Positions 32,705 to 42,931 of a stretch of DNA of 64,000 bases are shown here, piece after piece; position 1 is the stretch's first letter, and each line of letters opens with the position of its first letter. The translations under genes were made by a program, and so were the position numbers. The stretch is from contig CAWCHV010000009.1 of NCBI GenBank assembly GCA_963795435.1, positions 434,001-498,000 of the forward strand, read 5' to 3'. Origin of the DNA: JAFKFI01 sp963795435. Its GTDB lineage: Bacteria > Pseudomonadota > Alphaproteobacteria > Acetobacterales > Acetobacteraceae. The notes beneath the pieces are model-generated. The model was not told the DNA's origin and made no database searches. It saw nothing but the letters and a program-made list of their open reading frames with translations.

Positions 32705-32874
32705 AGACGCTTGGGCGCCGCCGCCCGCGCGCCCGGATGCGCATCGAGCAGGCGCATGAGCGAATCGGGGACAGGCTCGTGCTGGATCGCGGCGTACTCC
32801 CGCCGCAGCGATTCACGTAGCCACCGCTCGAACGCCGCGTCCGACACTTGTTCCTCCCTAGCCATGTTGCTCAT
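32701..32874 (-). CDS. NepR-like small anti-sigma factor candidate
   Basis: A 57-residue hydrophilic protein. Its core, FERWLRESLRREYAAI then EPVPDSLMRLLD, resembles the two short helices of NepR, which sequester the general stress sigma factor EcfG in alphaproteobacteria until PhyR displaces them. The EPVPDxLxxLL motif is the main evidence. PhyR and EcfG genes are not in the window, and the same motif also starts other anti-sigma factors. ATG 32874 and GTG 32847 are both possible starts; GGGAGG lies 5 bases before the GTG. It is the last gene of the flagellar minus-strand unit. Confidence 0.55.
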   Translation of the reverse strand: MSNMAREEQVSDAAFERWLRESLRREYAAIQHEPVPDSLMRLLDAHPGARAAAPKRL

Positions 32875-32942
32875 GCCACAGTCCATGGGGGCGGTAATGC
32901 GCCTCGGTGCGCTCGGGTTGCCCAGCTTGGCCGTTGATGTGC

Positions 32943-33701
32943 TCACGGTTGTCCCGCGCCTGTCAGGAGAAACTGCGCGAGGGTGGCGCCGACGCAGGCG
33001 TGCAGGGTTTCCAGCACCGCCTGACGGTCTCCCTTGACGGCCCGCTCCAGGTCGATCCGCCCGGCCACGACCCAGTCCCGCGTGAGATCGAGCCGATCGA
33101 ACAGCACGGCGTCGGGCAGGTCGGCAGTGTCCCGCAGCGCCTGCTCGTAGGGCGCGAGATCGGCCTTGCTGCTCAGGATCCGGCTGAATTGCGGACCGAT
33201 CAGCACCAGGTCCGCGCCCGCCTTGCGAACCAACTCCGCGCCGACCCGCAGCGTCGCGCGCAATTCCGCCGACGGGATGCCCCGCACGGCTTCCACGGTC
33301 CCGGTCTGCCAGAGCACAAGCTGGAAGTGGCGCTCCTTCAGCGCTGCCGCGATCAGCGGCAGCATATCCGCTGCTTGCATCCCGATGCCGCCGCGCACGG
33401 TCAGCCGAAGGGAAATCCTGGGCAGCGCCTTCTGCAATGAGTTCGCGGCGCGGCGCGGGAAAGCATTTTCGCCGCTGCTGTCCTGACCGCTGGTCGTGGC
33501 CGATCCAACCGCCAGGATGTCCACGGGCCCGCCCGCCTCGATCGCCGCCGCCAGGCGGTCCAGGTGCCTTGCCGGCCTGGTGAGCGACGCGGCGGCAGGG
33601 CACCGCGAATCGGACATCGACGCGCCAGCGGCGGGATCGCCCCGGGCGAGAGCCGGCAGGCAGCACAGGATGAGGAGGGCGGCGACCGCGGCGCGCATCA
33701 C
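32943..33701 (-). CDS. SGNH/GDSL hydrolase-like protein with altered catalytic motifs
   Basis: A 252-residue protein with a signal peptide (AALLILCCLPALARG) and an SGNH-like fold: the block I serine is in LAVGSATTSG (Ser67), the block III region is LVLWQTGTVEAV and a later strand reads LVLIGPQF. In active SGNH proteins of this type block III reads WQxGTND; here the Asn is replaced by Val136. The usual DGLHMND block V, with its catalytic His, is missing. The protein may therefore be inactive or a binding protein. It lies 14 bases after flhG and is in line with the flagellar operon. Confidence 0.65.
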   Translation of the reverse strand: MMRAAVAALLILCCLPALARGDPAAGASMSDSRCPAAASLTRPARHLDRLAAAIEAGGPVDILAVGSATTSGQDSSGENAFPRRAANSLQKALPRISLRLTVRGGIGMQAADMLPLIAAALKERHFQLVLWQTGTVEAVRGIPSAELRATLRVGAELVRKAGADLVLIGPQFSRILSSKADLAPYEQALRDTADLPDAVLFDRLDLTRDWVVAGRIDLERAVKGDRQAVLETLHACVGATLAQFLLTGAGQP

Positions 33702-33715
33702 GGGGAGCCCGGTTA

Positions 33716-34534
33716 TCAGGCCGGCATCGCGGCGGCAAGCCGCGCCGCCTGGTCCGGTTCGAGCGTGAGCGTGACGGATTCCACGTCGCTGGCGGCGGCG
33801 CTCGCCGGATGCCGGGTCAGCAGCAGCGCCTGACGGCGGATCGCGTCGCGTACCCGGTCATCGCGCCGGATCACGCCGGCAAGGGGCGGCGCATGGCCGA
33901 GAAACGTGGCGCAGGCGCGCGACAGTGTCGCGTGGGTGCGCTCCCCGGCCGGGCGGGAACTCGCCTGGTTGATGACGACCCGCGCGTCGCCGCCCGCCCG
34001 GTCCGAGGCGTACAGCTTGAGCACGGCGTAGGCATCCGTGAGGCTGGTCGGCTCCTCGGTCGCCATCACCAGCAGCCTGTCGGCGGCGGCGGCCATGCGG
34101 CGCGTCGCCCGATCGAGGCCGGCGCCGAGATCGAGCAGCACGAAGTCGCGTCGCTCTGCCTCCCTCCGCAGCGCGTCGAGGATCTGTTCCAGCAAGGGCG
34201 CACCGAGGGTCGACAGCGCGCCGGAGCCGGATCGGCCGGCCAGGATATCGAAGCCGCCCTCGGGGTGGTGGAGCGCTGCCTCGGCGATCGTGGCGCGGCC
34301 GGCGACCACCGAGCCGAGATCCCGCGAGGGCGTGAGGCCAAGCTGGATATCTACGTTGGCGAGCCCGAGATCGCCGTCGAACAGCAGCACGTCCCGCCCG
34401 GCGCGTGCGAGGGCGTGGGCCAAGGTGATCGCGAACCAGGTTTTCCCAACGCCCCCCTTGCCGGAGGCGATCGCGACCATACGGGGCGAGGACGAATTGG
34501 GGCGGGGTACCGAAACGGCTGGCGGGACGGTCAT
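33716..34534 (-). CDS. flhG: Flagellar number regulator FlhG (MinD-like ATPase)
   Basis: A 272-residue ParA/MinD-family ATPase. The deviant Walker A motif is ASGKGGVGKTWFAI, followed by the Walker A' DGDLGLANVDIQLGL and the switch DFVLLDLGAGLD. The phrase LGLANVD is diagnostic for FlhG/FleN, which limits flagellar number and acts on FlhF. Its start overlaps the flhF stop (ATGA), so the two are translated together. Confidence 0.9.
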   Translation of the reverse strand: MTVPPAVSVPRPNSSSPRMVAIASGKGGVGKTWFAITLAHALARAGRDVLLFDGDLGLANVDIQLGLTPSRDLGSVVAGRATIAEAALHHPEGGFDILAGRSGSGALSTLGAPLLEQILDALRREAERRDFVLLDLGAGLDRATRRMAAAADRLLVMATEEPTSLTDAYAVLKLYASDRAGGDARVVINQASSRPAGERTHATLSRACATFLGHAPPLAGVIRRDDRVRDAIRRQALLLTRHPASAAASDVESVTLTLEPDQAARLAAAMPA

Positions 34535-35445
34535 GGCGCACGATCCGGATGAACGTGGGTTGGCTCGGCGAGCAGCCGCTCGGCGAGCAGGGCGGGTGTC
34601 ATCGGCACCAATCCGTCCGCGGCACCCGGGCCGATGCCGGCTTCGGCGAGTGCGAGGCCGCCCGCCTGGGCGGCGGCGAGCACGGCGCCGAGCCGGCGGG
34701 CTACATCGAGCCGCGTCGCAACGAGCATGGTGGCACCGGCGGCGGCGAAGGCGCCGGCGAGATCGGCGGCCTCCGCTGGGTCAAGCCCGGCGGGCAGTAC
34801 CAGCACCACGCTGGCATCGGCCGTGGCGGCCAGCGCCGCGACCTCGTCGCGCTGCGCCGGATCGAACGGATCGGCGCCCGGAGCGTCGATCAGCATCGGC
34901 GCCCCGGCCTGCCGGTGCGCCATCGCGCGGCCCAATGTGGCCGGATGATTGGCCACCAGCAGGTTGAGCCCGAGCAGCCGGGTAAAGGCGGCGAGTTGCT
35001 CGGTGGCGCCGGCACGCCGTCCGTCCGCCGTGACCACGCTCGGCGAGACCCCGCCGATCACCAGCCGCGCGGCCAGGCGCGCCACGGTAAGCGTCTTGCC
35101 GGCTCCGGCGGGGCCGGCGAACAGCAGCGGCCGCGCGCCGTGGCTCAGCGGCAGGGGCGCGAACGGCAGCGCCTGCCCGAGCGCGTCGGCCAGCGGACCG
35201 TCTCGCAGTCGGTCGGCGAGTGCTGCGGGCACGTTGTGAAAGGCGAGCGACGCCAGCCGCGCGGGATCGGGCGCCGGCGGCGGCGGGGGCGGCGGGTGGT
35301 CCTCCTCGTCCGGCAGCGCGGCGGTGACTTCGACGCCGGTGCCGACCCGGCGCGTGGCTAGGATGAGCGCATCGACGCCAAGCTCGGCACGGATGCTGCT
35401 CATGGCTTCGGCCATGCCGGTGGCGCGGTAGAGCTTCAGCCGCAT
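34531..35445 (-). CDS. flhF: Flagellar biosynthesis GTPase FlhF, with divergent G motifs
   Basis: FlhF is an SRP-type GTPase that places the flagellum. Here the N-terminus (MRLKLYRATGMAEAMSSIRAELG then ALILATRRVGTGVEV) matches FlhF, a Pro-rich linker follows, and the NG domain has the P-loop GPAGAGKTLTVARLAARL. Other G motifs are weak: ADGRRAGATEQL stands for the DTYRxGAxEQL motif, DAPGADP for DTAG(R), and TRLD for TKLD. At 304 residues it is short. ATG at 35445 is preferred to the 35487 extension. The upstream gap to flhA is 81 bases. Confidence 0.86.
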   Translation of the reverse strand: MRLKLYRATGMAEAMSSIRAELGVDALILATRRVGTGVEVTAALPDEEDHPPPPPPPAPDPARLASLAFHNVPAALADRLRDGPLADALGQALPFAPLPLSHGARPLLFAGPAGAGKTLTVARLAARLVIGGVSPSVVTADGRRAGATEQLAAFTRLLGLNLLVANHPATLGRAMAHRQAGAPMLIDAPGADPFDPAQRDEVAALAATADASVVLVLPAGLDPAEAADLAGAFAAAGATMLVATRLDVARRLGAVLAAAQAGGLALAEAGIGPGAADGLVPMTPALLAERLLAEPTHVHPDRAP

Positions 35446-35526
35446 GGGGCGAGTCTCAGCGGGCATGACTTGCCAGGAGGTTGCCACGCCCGGCGACTCG
35501 CGCGCTAAAAATGCCTCGCGGCGGGC

Positions 35527-37614
35527 TCAAACGCTGCCCACGGTGCGGATGCGGGCGCGCGGAAAGATCTCCGTCTGCGACAGCACCGGCGTGCTCGGGC
35601 GGATCCGCTCGACGATTGCCCGGACATGGGATCGGATGGCGCTGCTGGTCAGCAGCACCGGCGCTTCCCCCGACGACGCCGCGCCGTCGAACGCGCCGCG
35701 CAGCCGCTGCATGAAATCCTGCAGTTTCGACGGCGCCATCGCGAGCTGGCGATCCTCCGTCGGCCCGACCAGCGCGTCGGAGAAGGCCTGTTCCCAGTCG
35801 GGCGACAGGGTGATCAGCGGGATATAGCCGCCCGGACCGACATGCGCGTCGCTGATCTGGCGGGCGAGGCGCGCGCGGACATGCGCGACGATCGCGGGGA
35901 TGGCGCGCATCGCACCGCCGCACGCCTCCTGGACGCCCTCGAGGATGGTCGGCAGGTCGCGGATGGAGACGCGCTCCGAGAGCAGCGCCTGCAGCACGCG
36001 CTGCACGCCGCCCACCGTGATCTGCGAGGGGATGAGGTCGCCCACCAGCTTCTGCTGCTCGCGCGGCAGTTCGTCGAGCAGCTTCTGCGTCTCGGCGTAG
36101 GACAGCAGCTCGGCCATCGTCTCGCGCACAAGTTCGGTGATGTGCGTGGTGAGCACGCTCGGCGGATCGACCACGGTGCAGCCGCGAAAGATCGCCTCCT
36201 CCTTGGCGGCCGGGTCGATCCAGCGCGCCGGCAGGCCGAAGGCGGGCTCGGTGGTCTGCTCGCCGGGCAAATCGGGCAGGACGCCGCGCGGGTCCATCGC
36301 CAGCAGCATGGTGGGACGCAGCTCGCCGCGCCCGGCCTCGATCTCCTTGATGCGCACGGCGTAGCCGTTGGCCTCCAGCGCCATATTGTCCTGGATGCGC
36401 ACCGGCGGCAGCACGAAGCCGACCTCGGCCGCGATCGAGCGGCGCAGGCCCTTGATCTGCTCGGTGAGGCGCGGCGCATCGCCGCCGGCGAGCGAGAGAA
36501 GCCCGTAGCCGAGTTCGAGACGGATCATGTCGATGCGCAAGGCCTCGCTGATCGGCGGCTCCGCGGTGAGCGCCGGCACGGCCGGGCCATCGGGCGGCTC
36601 CGGTGCGGGCGGATGGGTGTGGCGCAACCACGCGCCGCCGCCGGCCAGGCCCGCGAGGGCGAGAAAGGGCAGGGTGGGCACGCCCGGCATCAACGCGAGC
36701 ACGCCGGCTGCGCCGGCGGCCATCGCCAGCGGCTTCGGGCTGCCGCCCAACTGCCGGATGAGCGCGGTGTCGGCGGTTCCTTCGACGCCGCCTTTGGTCA
36801 CCACGATGCCGGCGGCGGTCGAGACCAGCAGGGCGGGGATCTGAGACACCAGGCCGTCGCCCACGGTCAATGTGGTGTAGGTGGCCGCGGCGTCGGCGAA
36901 CGGCATCCCGTGGCGCAGCAGGCCGATGGCGAAGCCGCCGAAGATGTTGATCGTGGTGATGATGAGGCCGGCGATGGCGTCGCCGCGCACGAACTTGGCA
37001 GCGCCGTCCATCGCGCCGTAGAAGCCGCTCTCCTCCTCGAGCTCGCGCCGGCGGCGGCGCGCGACCTTCTCGTCGATCAGCCCGGCGGAGAGATCGGCGT
37101 CGATCGCCATCTGCTTGCCCGGCATGGCGTCGAGGCTGAACCGCGCCGCGACTTCGGCGATGCGGCCGGAGCCCTTGGTGATGACCATGAAGTTCACCAC
37201 CAGCAGGATGGCGAACAGGATCAGGCCGATTACCACGTCGCCGCCCATCAGGAAGCCGCCGAACGCGGCGACCACGTTGCCGGCGGCGGTTGGCCCCTCG
37301 TTGCCGTGCGACAGGATCAGCCGAGTGGTCGCGACGTTGAGCGACAGGCGCAGCAGCGTGGTCAGCAGCAGCAAGGTCGGGAAACTGGTGAAGTCGAGCG
37401 GCCGCTGCAGGAACAGCGCCACCATCAGCACCAGCACCGAGCCGGTGATCGACAGCGCCAGTCCGAGGTCCAGCAGCAAGGTGGGCAGCGGCAGGATGAG
37501 CACCGACAGCAGCGCCACGACCCCGAGGGCCAGCCCGACATCGGTGCCGGGTGCAGCGCGGCGCAGTCTGGCCGAGAGCGCCGTGACGAAGGGGGGCAGC
37601 GCGATTTCCGCCAT
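35527..37614 (-). CDS. flhA: Flagellar export apparatus protein FlhA
   Basis: A 695-residue inner-membrane component of the flagellar type III export gate. The N-terminal half has about eight helices with GSVLVLMVALFLQRPLDFTSFP, GRIAEVAARFSLDAMPGKQM (the conserved FHIPEP-like loop region) and AIAGLIITTINIFGG. The cytoplasmic half contains VVDPPSVLTTHITELVR and LVGDLIPSQITVGGVQRVLQ, matching the substrate-binding domain. Six bases separate it from flbD upstream in the same operon. Confidence 0.97.
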   Translation of the reverse strand: MAEIALPPFVTALSARLRRAAPGTDVGLALGVVALLSVLILPLPTLLLDLGLALSITGSVLVLMVALFLQRPLDFTSFPTLLLLTTLLRLSLNVATTRLILSHGNEGPTAAGNVVAAFGGFLMGGDVVIGLILFAILLVVNFMVITKGSGRIAEVAARFSLDAMPGKQMAIDADLSAGLIDEKVARRRRRELEEESGFYGAMDGAAKFVRGDAIAGLIITTINIFGGFAIGLLRHGMPFADAAATYTTLTVGDGLVSQIPALLVSTAAGIVVTKGGVEGTADTALIRQLGGSPKPLAMAAGAAGVLALMPGVPTLPFLALAGLAGGGAWLRHTHPPAPEPPDGPAVPALTAEPPISEALRIDMIRLELGYGLLSLAGGDAPRLTEQIKGLRRSIAAEVGFVLPPVRIQDNMALEANGYAVRIKEIEAGRGELRPTMLLAMDPRGVLPDLPGEQTTEPAFGLPARWIDPAAKEEAIFRGCTVVDPPSVLTTHITELVRETMAELLSYAETQKLLDELPREQQKLVGDLIPSQITVGGVQRVLQALLSERVSIRDLPTILEGVQEACGGAMRAIPAIVAHVRARLARQISDAHVGPGGYIPLITLSPDWEQAFSDALVGPTEDRQLAMAPSKLQDFMQRLRGAFDGAASSGEAPVLLTSSAIRSHVRAIVERIRPSTPVLSQTEIFPRARIRTVGSV

Positions 37615-37620
37615 CGCGCG

Positions 37621-38982
<1,362 letters not shown>

Positions 38983-39018
38983 GGCGGAACTTCCTGCAAG
39001 CTCGGATGGCCCAAGTTC

Positions 39019-39342
39019 TCAGATGGCTCGATCGGCCTTGACGATTTCCGTCATCGTCACGCCGAGCCGGCTGTCGTCGACCATCACCACCTCGCCGCGC
39101 GCGACCAGACGGTTGTTGACGTAGATGTCGATTGCCTCGCCGAGCTTGCGGTCGAGCTCGACCACGGCGCCGCGCCCGAGCTTGAGCAACTGGCTCACCT
39201 GCATCGTCGCCTTGCCAAGGACGGCGCTCACGGTGACTGGGATGTCATAGACCGCCTCCAGGTCTCGCGCGCCGCGCAGAGCGGCACCTTCCTGGCCGGC
39301 GGCCTGGTCGGGCAGCTCGGAAAAATCCGTCTCATCGGACAC
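39019..39342 (-). CDS. fliN: Flagellar motor switch protein FliN
   Basis: A 107-residue protein consisting mostly of the SpoA (FliN C-terminal) domain: DIPVTVSAVLGKATMQVSQLLKLGRGAVVELDRKLGE is the typical beginning, and NNRLVARGEVVMVDDSRLGVTMTEI the end. FliN forms the base of the C-ring with FliM. The start is a GTG at 39342 with AAGGAGAG about 6 bases before it, overlapping the fliH end by 11 bases. fliM is not in the window. Confidence 0.93.
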   Translation of the reverse strand: MSDETDFSELPDQAAGQEGAALRGARDLEAVYDIPVTVSAVLGKATMQVSQLLKLGRGAVVELDRKLGEAIDIYVNNRLVARGEVVMVDDSRLGVTMTEIVKADRAI

Positions 39343-40051
39343 CGGCGCTCTCCTTCGCATCCTCGTGCATCGGCGGCTTGCTCCTCTCCGGCGGCGGTTC
39401 ACTCGGGAACAACCCCTGGCCGGACAGCACCGCCGCGACCTCGTGCCACACCGCCCGCGTGTCGCGCACCGCCACGCCATCGTTCCACGCGACCCGGATA
39501 TCGCCCGCCGGCATCGCCTCGGTCGGCAGCAGCCTCACCCGCTCGGCGAGGTCGGGATCGAGCCCGGCGATCTCGTCCCGCACCGCATCCGCGATCAGCG
39601 GGCTGACCCGCACCGTGACGGAGGGTTCGCGCGTGAGCGGCGGCAACACCGCGCGGATGACTTCCCGCACCTCGGTGTCGCCGTGCCGGGCGCACAGCGC
39701 TGGCAACAGGGTCATCAGCCCGTCGAGCACCAGGCGCGCAATCTCCTCGGCGGCCTGCTCCGCGAGCCCGGCGGCGACTTCCGCCGCGTTGCCGAGCTCG
39801 GCGGCGATCGCGGCGAGTGCGGCGCGCGCCGTGGCGGCGCCGGCCGCTTCCGCCTCGGCGAGGCCCGCCTCGCGCCCCTCCGACCAGCCGGCGTCGCGCG
39901 CCGCATCGAGGTCGGCGGCGGTGAACACCGGGGCGATGATCTCGGGCTCGGCCGGGGCCTCGATGATGGTCACGCCGGGAGCGAGGTCGAACTCCTCGGC
40001 GAACAGCATCCGCGCCGCGCCGACCCGACGCGGGCTCATCAGCGCGTTCAT
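39332..40051 (-). CDS. fliH: FliH-like flagellar assembly protein
   Basis: A 239-residue Ala/Glu-rich helical protein between fliG and fliN. The middle region (SEGREAGLAEAEAAGAATAR) has the repetitive helical pattern of FliH, the regulator of the export ATPase FliI, and the C-terminal part (VTVRVSPLIADAVRDEI, IRVAWNDGVAVRD) fits the FliH/YscL C-terminal domain, including the usual Asp/Glu-Trp-x-x-G region. Sequence conservation in the family is low, so position in the operon carries much of the weight. fliI is not in the window. Confidence 0.8.
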   Translation of the reverse strand: MNALMSPRRVGAARMLFAEEFDLAPGVTIIEAPAEPEIIAPVFTAADLDAARDAGWSEGREAGLAEAEAAGAATARAALAAIAAELGNAAEVAAGLAEQAAEEIARLVLDGLMTLLPALCARHGDTEVREVIRAVLPPLTREPSVTVRVSPLIADAVRDEIAGLDPDLAERVRLLPTEAMPAGDIRVAWNDGVAVRDTRAVWHEVAAVLSGQGLFPSEPPPERSKPPMHEDAKESAGVR

Positions 40052-40066
40052 GGCAGGACCTGCATA

Positions 40067-41080
40067 TTAATAGACCAGCTCCTCATCCTGGCTCTCGCCG
40101 ATCTCGATCTGGCCTTGCGCGGCGAGCTCCTTGGCGACCAGCACGATCCCGGCCTGCGCCTCGTCCACGTCGCGCAGCTTGACCGGGCCGAGCCCGTCGA
40201 TCTCGTCGCGCAGCATCCGCCCGGCGCGCTCGGAGAGATTCTTGAGGAACATGTCGCGGATCTTTTCCGACGCACCTTTCAGGGCGATCGGCAGCTTCTC
40301 CTTCTCGATCGAGCGCATCAGCGTCTGCAGTGCCGGCGGCGAGAGGCGCTGGAGATCGTTGAAGGTGAACATCAGCGACTTGATCCGCTCGGCGGCCTCG
40401 CGATTGCGCTCCTCTAGCGCGGCGATGAAGCGGGTCTCGGTCGAGCGGTCGAGGTTGTTGAAGATCTCCGCCATCATCTCGTGCGCGTCGCGCCGCGTGC
40501 TGCGGGCGAGGTTGGACATGAACTCCGCGCGCAACGTCCGCTCCACGCCGTCGAGCACGTCCTTCTGCACGCTCTCCATGCGCAGCATCCGCATCACGAC
40601 TTCCATCGCGAAGGAATCCGGCAGCAGGCCGAGCACCCGCGCCGCGTGATCCGGCCGCACCTTGGAGAGCACCACGGCGACGGTCTGCGGGTATTCGTTC
40701 TTGAGATAATTGGCGAGCACCGCCTCGTTGACGTTGCCGAGCTTGTCCCACATCGTCCGCCCGGCGGGGCCGCGAATCTCCTCCATGATCTGCGCCGCGC
40801 GCTCGCGCGGCAGGGCGCGTTGCAGCAGCCGCTCGGTGCTCTCGTACGAGCCCACCAGATTGCCGGCGCTGCCCATGTTGTCGGCGAAATCGACGCATAG
40901 CCGCTCGACGATGTCGGCGCGCACCTGGCCGAGCTGCGCCATCGCCGAGGACACCTCGCGTATCTCATCCTCGTGCATCATGCCGAACAGGCGCGCGCAC
41001 AATTCGTCGCCAAGCGTCAGCATGAGGATCGCCGCCTTGTGCGGGCCCCTGAGCGCCCGATAGTCCTCGTGCGTCGCCAT
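40067..41080 (-). CDS. fliG: Flagellar motor switch protein FliG
   Basis: A 337-residue rotor protein. The N-terminal domain starts LRGPHKAAILMLTLGDE, the middle domain has NEYPQTVAVVLSKVRPDHAA (EHPQ-like motif here written EYPQ), and the C-terminal torque-generating domain has MFTFNDLQRLSPPALQTLMRS and the charged helix KIRDMFLKNLSERAGRMLRDEID. FliG binds FliF and interacts with the stator MotA. It follows fliF by one base. Confidence 0.96.
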   Translation of the reverse strand: MATHEDYRALRGPHKAAILMLTLGDELCARLFGMMHEDEIREVSSAMAQLGQVRADIVERLCVDFADNMGSAGNLVGSYESTERLLQRALPRERAAQIMEEIRGPAGRTMWDKLGNVNEAVLANYLKNEYPQTVAVVLSKVRPDHAARVLGLLPDSFAMEVVMRMLRMESVQKDVLDGVERTLRAEFMSNLARSTRRDAHEMMAEIFNNLDRSTETRFIAALEERNREAAERIKSLMFTFNDLQRLSPPALQTLMRSIEKEKLPIALKGASEKIRDMFLKNLSERAGRMLRDEIDGLGPVKLRDVDEAQAGIVLVAKELAAQGQIEIGESQDEELVY

Positions 41081-41081
41081 C

Positions 41082-42749
41082 TCAGGCGGGCTCCTCGGCC
41101 ATCCAGCCGCGCACGATCGCCAGCGTCTCCTCCGGGTGCTTCTCCACCAGCCCGGCGATCCGCCGGAGCGAGGAGGCCCGCATCTGGCCCTCGATATTCG
41201 CGATGTTCATCATGCTCTCGTCCTCGATCAGCCCGGCGATGCCCGGCGCGCCGAGCTCGGCCGGCACTCCCAGGCCGCCCAGCGCGAGCGGCGATCCGCC
41301 GGGGAGCGAGGCGGTCGAGGCGCCCGAACTCAGCGCGGCGGCGGAGCCGGGCAGCGTGGGCTGCAGCGTCGTCAGCCGCAGCACCATCGGGCGCAGCACC
41401 AGCAGCAGCCCGAGCAGCGCGATCAGGCCGAACAGCAGCGTCTCGGCCAGCCGCATCAGGTCGGCCTTCTCGAACTTGACCCCGAGCATTCCGCCGCGCT
41501 CAGCCGCCGGGCTGTCGTCGCCCGTGGCGAAGCGCATACTCACCACATCCACGTGGTCGCCGCGCTTCTCGTCGTAGCCGATCGCGCCGCGCACCAATGT
41601 CGCGATGCGCGCGAGCTCGTCGGCCGATCGCGGCTGCCAGGCCGCCGGCTTGCCGTCGGCGCCCGGCTCGACGACGCCGTCCACCATCACGGCAAGGCTG
41701 ATCCGGTGGATCTGCGGCTGCTCGCGGATCAGCGTGCGGACGGTGCGGCTGATCTCGTAATTGGTGGTCTCCTCCTGCCGGCCCTCCTGGCTGCCGGCGG
41801 CGTTGTTGCCGGCGTCGGCGTTCGGCAGATTGTTCTGCACCGAGACGGCGCCGCTCGCCTCCGTGGTGCGGCTGTTGTTGTTGAGGCTCTGGGTGCTGCG
41901 GACCACCTGACCGTCGGGGTCGTAGCGCTCCTGCGTCTCGTTCACCTTGTCGAAATCCATCTCCACGGCGGCTTCGGCGCGGACACGGCCGGGGCCGAGG
42001 CTGCGCTCCAGCATCTCCTCGACCGCGCGCGACAGGCGCAATTCGGTGGTGCGGCGCATCTCGTCGCCGCTCAGCGCGGCGCCGAGCGAGCCGACCGGCT
42101 CGCCGGCGCGGGCCAACATGCTGCCCCGGCTGTCCACGATGGCGATGTCCTGCGGCTTCAGCCCGGGGACGGCGGCGGCGACGAGATTGAGGATGGCCTG
42201 CACGCCCTCGCGGTCCAGCCGGGCGGCGCCGGTCATGGTGAGCATCACGCTGGCCCGCGCGTCCTGCCGGTCGCGCGCGAAGGGTTCGCGCTTGGGCAGC
42301 ACGAGATGCACGCGGACCGCGCGGATGCCGTCGATGACGCGGATGGTCCGCGCCAGCTCCCCTTCCATCGCGCGGGTCTCGTTGATGTTCTGCTGGAACT
42401 GGGTGGCCGCCAGCCCGTCGCCACGGTCGAAGATCTCGTAGCCGATCGAGCCGCCGGACGGCAGGCCCTCGCGCGCCAGCAGCAGGCGGGCGCGCGGCAC
42501 CTGGTCAACAGGGACGAAGATCTGGTTGCCCTGCCCCGCAATCCGGTAGGCGATGTGCTGACGGCCGAGTTGCTCCACCACCTGCGCGGACTCGCGCAGG
42601 TCGAGATCGCCATAGAGCAACGCCATCTGCTCGCTGCCGCCCCGCAGCGCCAGGAAGGCGAGCAGCCCGAGCATACCCAGCGCGACCGCCCCCATCGCGG
42701 CCAGCCGCGCCGGCCCGAGCGCCTTCAGCCCGTCAAGCGCGGCCTTCAT
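41082..42749 (-). CDS. fliF: Flagellar MS-ring protein FliF
   Basis: A 555-residue membrane protein, the first gene of the long minus-strand flagellar operon. It has an N-terminal helix (residues ~15-35), the ring-building motif region LLAREGLPSGGSIGYEIFD and NINETRAMEGELARTI, a long Asn/Ser-rich periplasmic loop, a second helix around residue 445-465 (LLFGLIALLGLLLVL) and a C-terminal cytoplasmic FliG-binding tail. The upstream 182 bases separate it from flgD and contain a sigma-54-like element. Confidence 0.96.
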   Translation of the reverse strand: MKAALDGLKALGPARLAAMGAVALGMLGLLAFLALRGGSEQMALLYGDLDLRESAQVVEQLGRQHIAYRIAGQGNQIFVPVDQVPRARLLLAREGLPSGGSIGYEIFDRGDGLAATQFQQNINETRAMEGELARTIRVIDGIRAVRVHLVLPKREPFARDRQDARASVMLTMTGAARLDREGVQAILNLVAAAVPGLKPQDIAIVDSRGSMLARAGEPVGSLGAALSGDEMRRTTELRLSRAVEEMLERSLGPGRVRAEAAVEMDFDKVNETQERYDPDGQVVRSTQSLNNNSRTTEASGAVSVQNNLPNADAGNNAAGSQEGRQEETTNYEISRTVRTLIREQPQIHRISLAVMVDGVVEPGADGKPAAWQPRSADELARIATLVRGAIGYDEKRGDHVDVVSMRFATGDDSPAAERGGMLGVKFEKADLMRLAETLLFGLIALLGLLLVLRPMVLRLTTLQPTLPGSAAALSSGASTASLPGGSPLALGGLGVPAELGAPGIAGLIEDESMMNIANIEGQMRASSLRRIAGLVEKHPEETLAIVRGWMAEEPA

Positions 42750-42854
42750 CCTGCGATCACTCGCGCGTGGCGCGAGGGCGCGCTCCCGGGCGCGGGTTGC
42801 GGTGCTCTATCCTGCATGTGCGGCCTGTTCCCTGGCAGCGCGGCATCCTGCCGT

Positions 42855-42868
42855 GCGGGAACCTTGCC
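42855..42868 (-). promoter_or_regulatory. Candidate sigma-54 promoter of fliF
   Basis: On the minus strand this reads GGCAAGGTTCCCGC, i.e. GG-N10-GC, with the -24 element CGGCA. It shares the GGTTC spacer with the better elements upstream of fliK and flgE. It lies ~106 bases before the fliF start. The TTGC of the -12 element is replaced by CCGC, so it is weaker than the other two. Confidence 0.45.
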
Positions 42869-42931
42869 GCGAGATCGCTTACCGTCCCGTTAACCGGCGG
42901 CGTTTCTCCCGCGCGCCATTTCTCCCCGGGG

